Part shown: piece by piece, positions 7,288 to 14,783 of the stretch
Layout: each line of letters begins with the position of its first letter
Position numbering within the stretch: position 1 is the stretch's first letter
DNA from: Desulfofustis sp964433645
Lineage (GTDB): Bacteria; Desulfobacterota; Desulfobulbia; Desulfobulbales; Desulfocapsaceae
Length of the DNA: 16,154 bases
Direction: 5' to 3'
Assembly (NCBI GenBank): GCA_964433645.1
Contig: CAYSSK010000087.1
Location: forward strand, 1-16,154
The notes under the pieces: generated by a model
What the model was told of the DNA's origin: nothing
Database searches by the model: none
The model's input: the letters and a program-made list of their open reading frames with translations, nothing else
Program-made: the position numbers and the translations under genes

Positions 7288-8126
7288 TGAGTGAGTTGTC
7301 TGCCGCCACTTCCTGTCCGGTGACGATAATCATCGTCACGCACAATTCGCAGGCGGTGCTCGGCCGTTGCCTGGCGGCAATCCGGGCCCAGACCGCGCGA
7401 CCGGAACAGGTCGTCATCGTCGACTGCGGTTCGCACGAGCGCAGCTACCTTCGGCGACTCGAAGATGATGATGGTTTGCTGCTCCATTATGCCGATAATA
7501 TCGGTTTTGCCGCGGCCAACAATCTCGGCGTCGCGGTGGCTCCGCACGCTACGGACTACCTGCTCTTTCTCAACCCCGACGCCTTCATGACGCCAACCGT
7601 TCTTGCCGCGGCCGCGGCGATCATGGATCAAAAAGAGCGGACCGGCATCCTCGGCGGCCGGTTGGCCGGGTTCGACGGCAGTTCAGATGCTCCGACCGGT
7701 CGCCTCGATTCGACCGGCATCTTTCGCCGGTGGTACGGCAGGTGGTATGATCGTGGCCAAGGGGAACCCGACGGTGCAAACTATCGCATCGCCCAGACGG
7801 TACCGGCGTTGTGCGGGGCCTTTCTCTTTTGCCGCCGGCAGGCGCTGGAACCGGAATTACCGAAGAGCTTCGATGAAGAGTTTTTCCTCTACAAGGAGGA
7901 CATCGATCTCTGTCTCCGGCTCGGCCGACGCGGCTGGCACTGCTGGTACGAGCCGGCCCTGGAAGTTTTCCACTGCCGGGGATGGGCTGCGGACCGCAGC
8001 CGGATCAGCCGCGGTGTGCGACTCATGGCGGCCCGAAACGAGATCCGATTGACCGTGAAGCATCGATCCCCGTATATCGTCTGGGCGCTGGCCAAATACC
8101 TGCTCGTCCGGGCGATAGACGTCTGA
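7287..8126 (+). CDS. GT2 family glycosyltransferase
   Basis: A 279-residue cytoplasmic glycosyltransferase. It shows TIIIVTHNSQ at the N-terminus, VIVDCGSHERS as a variant of the usual VDNxSxD block, NIGFAAANNLG, FLNPDAF in the place of DxD, the DSTGIF...DRG stretch common in this GT2 group, GAFLFCRRQAL, and YKEDIDLCLRLGRRGW (acceptor/catalytic-base region). The frame is open upstream to 6858 inside the preceding gene. The ATG at 7287 is chosen because it overlaps the previous stop by one base and begins right before the conserved fold. It is the third of four consecutive GT2 enzymes, so it probably adds one sugar of the repeat unit. No membrane anchor is evident. Confidence 0.85.
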   Translation: MSELSAATSCPVTIIIVTHNSQAVLGRCLAAIRAQTARPEQVVIVDCGSHERSYLRRLEDDDGLLLHYADNIGFAAANNLGVAVAPHATDYLLFLNPDAFMTPTVLAAAAAIMDQKERTGILGGRLAGFDGSSDAPTGRLDSTGIFRRWYGRWYDRGQGEPDGANYRIAQTVPALCGAFLFCRRQALEPELPKSFDEEFFLYKEDIDLCLRLGRRGWHCWYEPALEVFHCRGWAADRSRISRGVRLMAARNEIRLTVKHRSPYIVWALAKYLLVRAIDV

Positions 8127-8143
8127 TATCCGGTACGCTGACC

Positions 8144-9109
8144 ATGACCGTCGACAGACAACAGCCAGGTCGAGCAGCAGCGGCGACGATCTCGGTGATC
8201 ATCCCGACCAGAAACGGCGCCGCCACGCTGCGGGAGTTGCTTGCCGCGCTGCGCATTCAAACACGGTGTCCCGATGAGATCCTGGTCATCGATTCCGCGT
8301 CCGACGACGATAGCATCGTTGTTGCCGAAGAATATGGGGCGATCGTGCACCGCATTGCTGCCGAGGATTTCGATCATGGCGCCACGCGCAGTCTCGGAGC
8401 GAAGATGACACATGGCGACGTGCTGGTGTATTTTACCCAGGATGTTCTGCCGGCCGACCGGGCGATGATCGAGAAACTGGTCGTACCGCTGCTCCAGCAG
8501 CGTGACATTGCCATGAGCTACGGCCGGCAGCTGCCGTCTTTTGGCGCCGATGAGCTGGCGGCGCATCTGCGAAGCTTCAATTATCCGCCGGAACCAGCCG
8601 TCAGAATGTTTGGTGATCGAGAGCGTTTGGGACTGGCAACGGTTTTTGCTTCCAACTCCTGCGCCGCGTACCGGCGCAGCGCGCTCGCCGATATGGGGTT
8701 CTTCCCGGCCGGACTCATCTTCGGCGAAGATACCTGGGTTGCCGGCCGGCTGCTGATGAGCGGCCACAAGATCGCTTATGCTGCCGATGCCACGGTCTAT
8801 CACTCGCATAATCAGGCGAGGGACGACGAGTTCCGGCGCTATTTCGATATCGGCGTGTTGCATGAGACCGAAAAGTGGCTGCTGGCAACGTACGGCGGGA
8901 CCGGCGGCCGCGGTGCGCGGTATCTCAAGTCGGGAATTATCTCTCTTGGCAGCAGTCGAAGCTATAGTGCCCTGGCGGAATTTATGGTAAGAGTTGCCCT
9001 GAAATGGATCGGCTATCAATTGGGGCGCCGCTTCCGCCTGCTGCCGCGCCGTATGGCGACCAGACTGAGCTTGAACCGGAATTGGTGGAGTCGCCGCACC
9101 ATCGACTGA
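8144..9109 (+). CDS. GT2 family glycosyltransferase (rhamnosyltransferase-like, FDHGATR type)
   Basis: A 321-residue glycosyltransferase with ISVIIPTRNGAATL, LVIDSASDDD, the diagnostic DFDHGATRSLGA block and VYFTQDVLP, in which TQD replaces the usual DxD. It also has GEDTWVAGRLLMSG and YHSHN further on. This FxHGxTR/TQD combination is typical of a GT2 subgroup often annotated as rhamnosyltransferases in O-antigen clusters. The ATG at 8144 comes 17 nt after the previous stop and places the fold's first strand about 16 residues in. The open frame extends back to 7982 but runs through the upstream gene. The ribosome site is weak, so coupling to the gene before is likely. The specific sugar is unknown. 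Confidence 0.85.
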   Translation: MTVDRQQPGRAAAATISVIIPTRNGAATLRELLAALRIQTRCPDEILVIDSASDDDSIVVAEEYGAIVHRIAAEDFDHGATRSLGAKMTHGDVLVYFTQDVLPADRAMIEKLVVPLLQQRDIAMSYGRQLPSFGADELAAHLRSFNYPPEPAVRMFGDRERLGLATVFASNSCAAYRRSALADMGFFPAGLIFGEDTWVAGRLLMSGHKIAYAADATVYHSHNQARDDEFRRYFDIGVLHETEKWLLATYGGTGGRGARYLKSGIISLGSSRSYSALAEFMVRVALKWIGYQLGRRFRLLPRRMATRLSLNRNWWSRRTID

Positions 9110-9152
9110 CAGGTCCGCCGGGGCCTTTGTGACCGTAATAGAGATACGATAG

Positions 9153-10562
9153 ATGATTTCAACCAACCTGCGCGAGCAGAGTTCCTTGATGGCCAGGCTG
9201 CTGCACCTGGTGGATTGCCTGCTGGTGGTCGGCTATCTCTGGGTACTGGTGAACTGGTACCGGGTGCCCTGGAGTGTCTACTATACCCGTTTGGCGATCA
9301 TTACGTTCTGCCTCTGCCTGATTTTCTTTCAGTCGTTTCAACTCTATCGCTCCTGGCGAGGATGGAAATTGTACCTGGAATTCTATGTGGTTGTCAAGGC
9401 CTGGGCGGCGGTGATCGGCGTGCTGCTGTTCTATTTCTTCATCTTCAAAATCTCCATTGCCTATTCCCGCGCCGTTTTTTTGATCTGGTCGATCACCACG
9501 CCGGTACTGCTGTTCTTCATTCATATGACCGCCCGCAAGGTCCTTCGCTATTATCGGCGACGGGGCAGGAACGTTCGCCGGGCGGTTATCGTCGGGGCCG
9601 GCGATCTGGGCATCAGCCTGGCCAGGGAGCTGGAAACCATCCCCTGGGCCGGGATCGAGATCATGGGGTTCTTTGACGACAAGATTGCCGAGGAACCGGA
9701 GTTGACCGCCATGGGCAAACCGGTACTCGGAGATCTTTCCAAACTCTCCGAGTATCTGACTAAAAATGATATCGATTATGTCTATATCGCGCTGCCGATG
9801 CGGGCCGAGCGGAAGATATTCACCATCCTGCGCGAGTGTCGTTCACTCGGCGCCCGCATCTATCTGGTGCCGGATCTCTACCTGTACGGCCTGCACCATG
9901 CCGAACTGCAGTCGCTCGGCAAGATGCTGATTCTCAATTTCAATCCGCATACCGAATGGAAGCGAGGGTTTGATGTTATCTTTTCGCTGCTGGTCGTTAT
10001 CGCCACCCTGCCGTTGATGGCGGTGATCGCGGCATTGATCAAGATCGAAGATCGCGGTCCGGTCATCTACCGGCACCAGCGGATCACCGCGTGCGGCAAG
10101 GAGTTTGACTGCCTTAAATTCCGGACCATGCGGGTCGGCGCCGATAGGGAATTGCCGGAGTTGCTCGCCAGAGACCCGCAGCTCCGGGCTCAGTGGCGGC
10201 AGACCTTCAAGCTCAAGAACGATCCCCGGATCACCAGAATCGGCAGGGTGCTGCGCCGGACCAGCCTCGATGAGTTGCCGCAATTTTTCAACGTGCTCAG
10301 GGGGGATATGAGCGTCGTCGGTGCCCGACCGATCGTCGGGGGCGAGCTGCAGGAGTACTACAAGGAGAGTGCCGGTCGCTATTGCTCGATGAAACCGGGC
10401 ATCACCGGTCCCTGGCAGGTCAGCAAACGCTCGGATATCGATGATTATCAGCAGCGGGTTGATCTCGATGACTGGTATATTCTCAACTATTCGTTGTGGA
10501 CCGATATCCGGATCATTATTCGAACCGTCTACATCATGTTTCGCGGTAACGGTGCTTATTGA
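9153..10562 (+). CDS. Undecaprenyl-phosphate sugar-1-phosphate transferase (WbaP/WcaJ-type polyprenyl glycosylphosphotransferase)
   Basis: A 469-residue inner-membrane enzyme that would move a hexose-1-phosphate from UDP-sugar to undecaprenyl phosphate, the first step of repeat-unit synthesis. Four membrane helices lie in the first ~130 residues. A Rossmann-like region follows with VIVGAGDLGISLARE (~146-160), then a further hydrophobic segment (~275-298). The C-terminal catalytic domain has FDCLKFRTM (Lys322), LDELPQ (Asp373), GDMSVVGARP and the closing MKPGITGPWQVS. All conserved blocks are present and the length matches the WbaP/WcaJ family. It ends the glycosyltransferase series, 43 nt after the previous gene. 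The sugar (glucose, galactose or another) cannot be decided. No strong ribosome site precedes 9153, and an ATG at 9189 is a possible alternative. Confidence 0.9.
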   Translation: MISTNLREQSSLMARLLHLVDCLLVVGYLWVLVNWYRVPWSVYYTRLAIITFCLCLIFFQSFQLYRSWRGWKLYLEFYVVVKAWAAVIGVLLFYFFIFKISIAYSRAVFLIWSITTPVLLFFIHMTARKVLRYYRRRGRNVRRAVIVGAGDLGISLARELETIPWAGIEIMGFFDDKIAEEPELTAMGKPVLGDLSKLSEYLTKNDIDYVYIALPMRAERKIFTILRECRSLGARIYLVPDLYLYGLHHAELQSLGKMLILNFNPHTEWKRGFDVIFSLLVVIATLPLMAVIAALIKIEDRGPVIYRHQRITACGKEFDCLKFRTMRVGADRELPELLARDPQLRAQWRQTFKLKNDPRITRIGRVLRRTSLDELPQFFNVLRGDMSVVGARPIVGGELQEYYKESAGRYCSMKPGITGPWQVSKRSDIDDYQQRVDLDDWYILNYSLWTDIRIIIRTVYIMFRGNGAY

Positions 10563-10605
10563 ACAGACCTGGCGCCGGCCGGCATCGTCCCGGAACCGGT
10601 CGAGC

Positions 10606-10633
10606 TTGCCAGGACCGTGAGAATGCCTATGAT
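10606..10633 (+). promoter_or_regulatory. Candidate sigma-70 promoter for the BI-1 family gene
   Basis: TTGCCA (10606-10611) and TATGAT (10628-10633) are 16 bp apart, each one base from consensus. The predicted start near 10640 leaves about 40 nt of leader, which includes the ribosome site AAAGGAG at 10667-10673. It would separate this gene from the glycosyltransferase operon. Confidence 0.45.
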
Positions 10634-10679
10634 ATACAGGGCTATTTCAAAATAAACGATAAATACAAAGGAGTTTCCG

Positions 10680-11387
10680 ATGGAAAGCAAAGCAGCTTCG
10701 ATCAACATTTCTCAGGTGAGACAGGACGCGGCCTCGATCTTTCTTGCCAAGGTCTTTAACTGGATGGCGGTGGGACTTGGGATAACCGGCCTGGTTGCCT
10801 ACGCCACCGCCGCTACCGGACTGGCGGTAACCATTTCTCAGTCGCCGCTGTTCATCGTACTGGCCATCGGTACCATCGGCCTGGTTTTTTTCCTGTCGGC
10901 ACGGATTGATAAAATTCAGGCCGGGACCGCTTCCGCACTGTTTGTCGGTTATGCGGTGCTCAACGGCCTCTTTTTCTCGACCTTGTTCCTCAGGTATACC
11001 GGCTCCTCCATAGCCGGCACCTTCCTGATCACCGCCGGGATGTTCGGCGCCATGGCCGTTTACGGGCTGGTGACCAAGCGTGACCTGTCCGGCTGGGGGT
11101 CGTTTCTGTTCATGGGGCTGATCGGTATCATCATCGCCATGGTGGTCAATATTTTCCTGCAGAGTCCGGCGGTCTACTGGGTCACCTCAATGATCGGCGT
11201 TCTGATCTTCACGGGACTCACGGCCTACGACGTGCAGAAGATCAAGCGCATGGGCGAGGAGGGGATCATGAGCCAGGGCCAGGAGGCCATCGTCAAAGGC
11301 TCGATCATGGGCGCGCTGGCTCTCTATCTCGATTTTATCAATCTGTTCCTGATGCTGCTGCGTTTTTTCGGTGGCTCCAGGGACTGA
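10680..11387 (+). CDS. Bax inhibitor-1/YccA family membrane protein
   Basis: A 235-residue protein with seven predicted membrane helices and a short polar N-terminus, as usual for the BI-1 (TMBIM) family. Recognisable blocks are FNWMAVGLGITGLVAYAT (~25-42), YDVQKIKRMGEEG in the last loop, and the C-terminal ALYLDFINLFLMLLRFFGG. Members sit in the inner membrane. Some are pH-dependent calcium leak channels, and others (YccA) modulate FtsH protease; the role here is unknown. The gene has an excellent ribosome site (AAAGGAG, 6-nt gap) and a plausible promoter of its own, so it is probably expressed independently of the sugar genes upstream. About 70 nt separate it from coaBC, with only a weak GCCACC/GGTGGC inverted repeat and no T-run, so readthrough is possible. 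Confidence 0.92.
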   Translation: MESKAASINISQVRQDAASIFLAKVFNWMAVGLGITGLVAYATAATGLAVTISQSPLFIVLAIGTIGLVFFLSARIDKIQAGTASALFVGYAVLNGLFFSTLFLRYTGSSIAGTFLITAGMFGAMAVYGLVTKRDLSGWGSFLFMGLIGIIIAMVVNIFLQSPAVYWVTSMIGVLIFTGLTAYDVQKIKRMGEEGIMSQGQEAIVKGSIMGALALYLDFINLFLMLLRFFGGSRD

Positions 11388-11457
11388 GTCGCGCTCTTTT
11401 CAGCCACCACCGCGCACGTGAGCGCTCTTGGGTGGCCGGTTCGTCGATGAGGCCGTC

Positions 11458-12684
11458 ATGCACACCAGTTTTGCCGGAAAACGCATTGTCGTCGGAGTGA
11501 CCGGCAGTATCGCCGCCTTCAAGGTTGCCGGTTGGGTCAGTGCGCTGAGCAAAGAGGAGGCGCTCGTTGAGGTGATCATGACCGCCTCGGCCAGACAATT
11601 CGTGACGCCGCTGACCTTTGCGTCTCTATCCGGGCGCCGGGTCCATGGCGACATGTTCGCCGATGAACTGAGCGGTTCGATGTCACATATCGGCCTGGCG
11701 CGCGAAGCGGACTGTATTCTGGTGGCGCCTGCTACCGCCCAGACTATCGCCCGGCTGGCCTGCGGTATGGCCGACGATCTGCTGTCGACGACCATCCTTG
11801 CCGCATCGGTCCCGGTCATCGTCTGCCCGGCTATGAATGTGAAGATGTATGAACATCCCGCCACCGGGAAAAATCTCTCTGCCCTGCGGCAGTTCGGCTA
11901 TGTGGTGATCGAGCCGGAGAGCGGGGTGATGGCCTGCGGCGAGCAGGGAAGCGGACGGTTACCCGAGTGGCCCGTGGTCGAGGAGTATCTGCTGCAAACG
12001 CTTGCCGATCAGGACCTGGCCGGTCACGTCGTGCTGGTGACTGCCGGGCCGACGCGCGAATCGTATGATCCGGCCCGTTTTCTCAGCAACCGCTCCTCCG
12101 GCAAGATGGGTTACGCCCTTGCCCGGGCCGCCTTTCGTCGCGGCGCGGAGGTAATTCTGATCAGCGGGCCGACGCATCTGAGCCCGCCGGCCGGGGTGCG
12201 ACTGGTCAACGTGACGACGGCACGGCAGATGCATGAAGCGGTGCTGGCCCACTACCGGGAAGCATCGGTGATCGTCAAGGCGGCGGCCGTCTCCGATTTT
12301 CGCAGTAGTGAAGAACATCGGCACAAGATCAAGAAAGATCACGGTGCGCCGGTGCTCCGCCTGGAGCCGAATCCCGATATTTTACTGGAACTCGGCAAGA
12401 TTCGCGACCGGCGACGCCAGCTGCTCGTCGGCTTTGCCGCCGAAAGCGGCGACTTCGAGCAAGAGGGGCGCAGAAAACTGGCGAAGAAACAACTCGACCT
12501 GATCGCCGTCAACGATATCGGCAGTGCCGGTTGCGGTTTCGAAACCGATACCAATCGGTTGATCCTGATCGACCAAACGGGCGTCACCGAGTTGCCGCAT
12601 ACCTCAAAGATACGCAGTGCCGACCTGCTCTGGGATCATATCGTGAGGCACGGGCTGCTCCGGGACCGGCCTTCCCAGGCGTGA
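11458..12684 (+). CDS. coaBC: Bifunctional phosphopantothenoylcysteine decarboxylase/phosphopantothenate-cysteine ligase
   Basis: A 408-residue cytoplasmic enzyme for two successive steps of coenzyme A synthesis. CoaB joins cysteine to 4'-phosphopantothenate, and CoaC decarboxylates the product using FMN. The CoaC half has VGVTGSIAAFK (~12-22), catalytic His77 in SHIGLA, Asn127 in PAMNVKM and Cys160 in ACGEQGSGRL. All are shifted by two from the E. coli residues 75, 125 and 158. The CoaB half begins near 190 with LVTAGPTRE, FLSNRSSGKMG (Asn211) and KAAAVSDF, then HKIKK (~289-293) near the ligase lysine. The ATG at 11458 has a GAGG site 5 nt upstream. A TTG ten codons earlier is less likely. 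The last base of its stop is the first base of the next ATG, so it heads a coupled set. Confidence 0.95.
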   Translation: MHTSFAGKRIVVGVTGSIAAFKVAGWVSALSKEEALVEVIMTASARQFVTPLTFASLSGRRVHGDMFADELSGSMSHIGLAREADCILVAPATAQTIARLACGMADDLLSTTILAASVPVIVCPAMNVKMYEHPATGKNLSALRQFGYVVIEPESGVMACGEQGSGRLPEWPVVEEYLLQTLADQDLAGHVVLVTAGPTRESYDPARFLSNRSSGKMGYALARAAFRRGAEVILISGPTHLSPPAGVRLVNVTTARQMHEAVLAHYREASVIVKAAAVSDFRSSEEHRHKIKKDHGAPVLRLEPNPDILLELGKIRDRRRQLLVGFAAESGDFEQEGRRKLAKKQLDLIAVNDIGSAGCGFETDTNRLILIDQTGVTELPHTSKIRSADLLWDHIVRHGLLRDRPSQA

Positions 12685-13148
12685 TGAACAGGCTGCTGTC
12701 GGTCGGCAAGGAGTTTTTCTCCGGTGGCTTGACACTGTTTTTATTGCGGCTCTGCGGGCGGGAGTTGGTCCGTACCGGTGGCTGCCGGTGCTGCGGGTCT
12801 TGTTGCCGGCGCATCAACCTGCGCGTCGGCGGCAGCTGGCTGAGCTCGCCGGAACAATTTTACCGTGTTCGGCGTGATCATCCGCCGTATCGACGATTCG
12901 TCGTCAGCGGTATCGACGATCAGGGGCTGCTGCAGCTGAACTGTACCGTGCTTCAGGATGACGGCCGGTGCGGCGATTACGACAACCGTCCGGACATTTG
13001 CAAATCATTTCCCACCAGCTCGCTCGTGCTCTGCGGCGGAATCCTGCCGCCCGGCTGCGGCTATGCGATTACCCCGGCCGTGCCGTTCGCCAAACGACTG
13101 CGGGCGGCACACCGAAGACATGCCCGAAAAAAAGATCCTTCTTCTTGA
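12684..13148 (+). CDS. YkgJ-family cysteine-cluster protein
   Basis: A 154-residue cysteine-rich protein. The N-terminal cluster GCRCCGSCCRRINL (Cys34, 36, 37, 40, 41) is followed by Cys87, then Cys96 and Cys106 in GRCGDYDNRPDICKSFP, then Cys117 and Cys125 in PPGCGYA. The CxxCC...C...C-RP-xxC-xxFP pattern is the mark of the YkgJ (PF03692) zinc/iron-chelating family. Its biochemical role is unsettled, and metal binding is the usual inference. The ATG at 12684 shares one base with the coaBC stop. A longer frame open to 12531 lies inside coaBC. The 3' end overlaps the next gene by 29 nt. The co-transcribed partners (coaBC, a queuosine-mannosyltransferase-like gene) do not point to a clear function. 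Confidence 0.85.
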   Translation: MNRLLSVGKEFFSGGLTLFLLRLCGRELVRTGGCRCCGSCCRRINLRVGGSWLSSPEQFYRVRRDHPPYRRFVVSGIDDQGLLQLNCTVLQDDGRCGDYDNRPDICKSFPTSSLVLCGGILPPGCGYAITPAVPFAKRLRAAHRRHARKKDPSS

Positions 13149-14250
13149 GCCATATTACGGCGGCTCCCATCGTTTTTTTGTCGACGGCCTGACGACCTGT
13201 CTGGGGGATCAGGTTACCCTGCTCAGTCTGCCGGCTCGAAAATGGAAAATGCGCATGCAACTCTCCGCACCCTGGTTTGGTGCCAAGATCAGGGAATTGG
13301 CGCCGCGGGAGCGGGCCTTTGAGGTGGTGCTGGCATCGACGTTCACCGATCTGGCGGTATTCAAGGCCCTGGTCGTCGGCCTGCCCGGTTGGCGGCCGGG
13401 CTGCCGGTTTCTTGCCTATTTTCATGAAAACCAGTTTCAGTATCCGGGACGACTGCCGAAGACAACCAACCACCAGTTCACCTCGATAAACTTCACCACC
13501 GCCCTGGCCGCCGATGGCATTGCTTTCAATTCACGCTACAACAGCCAGGGCTTTTTCCGGCACAGCCGTCTCTATACGGGCAAAGCCGCCGATATCGATC
13601 TGTCCCGTGAGCTGACATCTCTCGAGGCAAAGAGCCGGGTTCTCTATCCCGGCATCGATTTCGGCGAAATCGATGCGCTGGCATCAGAGAGTATTCAGGG
13701 CGGGGAGCCGCCGCTGATTATCTGGAATCATCGCTGGGAACACGATAAGAACCCGGAGGACTTTTTCGCCGTTTTGAGAGCCCTGCACCGGGACGGGATC
13801 GACTTCCGCTGTGGTGTGCTCGGCCAGCGATTTCGTGATGCACCTCCCTGCTTCGAACAGGCTCGCCGGGAACTCGGGGGACGTTTCGTTCACTTTGGCT
13901 ACCTGCCGGAGCGGAAGCATTACCTGGAGATGTTGGCGCAAGGTGATATCGTCGTGTCCACCGCCCATCATGAGTTCTTCGGAGTGGCCGTGATCGAGGC
14001 GGTCCGGGCCGGTTGTCTGCCGGTCTTGCCGAATCGGCTGTCCTATCCGGAACTCTTTGCCGACCCCTATCTCTACGCTGATGACGGGCTTTATGATCAT
14101 CTGAAAGCGGCGCTGTCGGCGGGGCGCAGGTTGGGCGCCGAAAAGGGGCGGGCGCTGACCGAACGCTTTTCCTGGGCTTCGTTGGCCGGCGATTATCGTG
14201 CCTGGATTGACGGTGACAAAAATGGCTTGAGAAAAGGTGGAGCGTTATGA
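13120..14250 (+). CDS. tRNA-queuosine alpha-mannosyltransferase-like glycosyltransferase (QTMAN/GTDC1 family, DUF3524)
   Basis: A 376-residue GT-B glycosyltransferase. The N-terminal domain starts KILLLEPYYGGSHRFF (5-20), continues LPARKWKMRMQ (~38-47), AYFHENQFQYPGR (~99-111) and INFTTALAADGIAFNSRYN. The C-terminal domain has WNHRWEHDKNPEDFF (202-216) and TAHHEFFGVAVIEAVRAGCL (281-300), which contains an EX7E pair (Glu285, Glu293), then PNRLSYPELF. These blocks match vertebrate GTDC1/QTMAN, which transfers mannose from GDP-mannose to queuosine at position 34 of tRNA-Asp. Bacterial homologues carry the DUF3524 N-terminal domain. The same activity here is an inference; another acceptor is possible. 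The ATG at 13120 is chosen because it immediately precedes the conserved strand, though it overlaps the cysteine-cluster gene by 29 nt. The stop overlaps the next start by ATGA. No queuosine synthesis gene lies in the window. Confidence 0.8.
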   Translation: MPEKKILLLEPYYGGSHRFFVDGLTTCLGDQVTLLSLPARKWKMRMQLSAPWFGAKIRELAPRERAFEVVLASTFTDLAVFKALVVGLPGWRPGCRFLAYFHENQFQYPGRLPKTTNHQFTSINFTTALAADGIAFNSRYNSQGFFRHSRLYTGKAADIDLSRELTSLEAKSRVLYPGIDFGEIDALASESIQGGEPPLIIWNHRWEHDKNPEDFFAVLRALHRDGIDFRCGVLGQRFRDAPPCFEQARRELGGRFVHFGYLPERKHYLEMLAQGDIVVSTAHHEFFGVAVIEAVRAGCLPVLPNRLSYPELFADPYLYADDGLYDHLKAALSAGRRLGAEKGRALTERFSWASLAGDYRAWIDGDKNGLRKGGAL

Positions 14251-14783
14251 CCGACAACATCGTATTGATCGGCTTCATGGCCGTCGGCAAGGGGCGTACC
14301 GCCCGGGAACTGGCTCGGCGGACCGGTCGATTTGCCGTCGATAGTGACGATATGATTGAATCGTTGCTGAAGATGAAGGTTGCCGACATCTTTGCAACCC
14401 ACGGCGAGGCATATTTCCGGGCCCTGGAAGGGCGAGTGGCCGGGTGGCTCGCCGATTGCGTCAGCGCGACGATTGTCTCCACCGGTGGCGGCTTTGCGGC
14501 AGTTGCCGACGTGCGCAGGATCGGCAGGGTTGTCCATTTGCACAGCGACTTTGAGGCGATTGTCGCGGCGGTGAAAAGCCATCCGCGGGCCAGACAGAAG
14601 ATCAAAAAACGGCCATTGCTGCGGAACCTGAAAAAAGCGCGGCGTCTTTATGACGAGCGTCTGCCGCTCTATCGGGAGGTCGCTGACGTGCGCATCGACG
14701 TGACCGGTCGGTCCGCGGCCCAGGTTGCATCCGAGATCATCGATCGAGTCGGGCTGAGCATACCCCCCGGCGATGGTCAGTGA
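14247..14783 (+). CDS. Shikimate-kinase-like P-loop kinase with altered Walker A
   Basis: A 178-residue protein collinear with shikimate kinase (AroK/AroL), which phosphorylates shikimate in chorismate synthesis. It shows VLIGFMAVGKGRTA (Walker A region, 6-19), FAVDSDDMIE (Asp pair of the DTD motif), IFATHGEAYFRALE (substrate Arg/Glu region), VSTGGGFAA (GGG shikimate loop), RPLLRN in the lid and DERLPLYREVAD near the end. The length is normal. One feature is odd: the residue after the P-loop lysine (Lys15) is Gly16, codon GGG at 14292, where kinases of this family have Ser or Thr to hold magnesium. The nearest Thr is two residues later. Either activity is altered or the helix shifts. It starts within the previous stop (ATGA) and its own stop region overlaps nadA tail to tail by 7 nt. 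The other substrate-side motifs support the family call strongly. Confidence 0.85.
   Translation: MTDNIVLIGFMAVGKGRTARELARRTGRFAVDSDDMIESLLKMKVADIFATHGEAYFRALEGRVAGWLADCVSATIVSTGGGFAAVADVRRIGRVVHLHSDFEAIVAAVKSHPRARQKIKKRPLLRNLKKARRLYDERLPLYREVADVRIDVTGRSAAQVASEIIDRVGLSIPPGDGQ

Noticed and set aside
7889..9166. 425-codon minus-strand open frame
   Set aside because: It is antisense to two motif-bearing glycosyltransferase genes, and its translation is low-complexity with no family features.
11401..11435. Terminator between the BI-1 family gene and coaBC
   Set aside because: The GCCACC/GGTGGC pair has only six bases, a loop of about 20 and no following T-run.
11428..11457. TTG start for coaBC ten codons upstream
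   Set aside because: The ATG at 11458 has a GAGG site at good spacing and begins next to the conserved CoaC strand.
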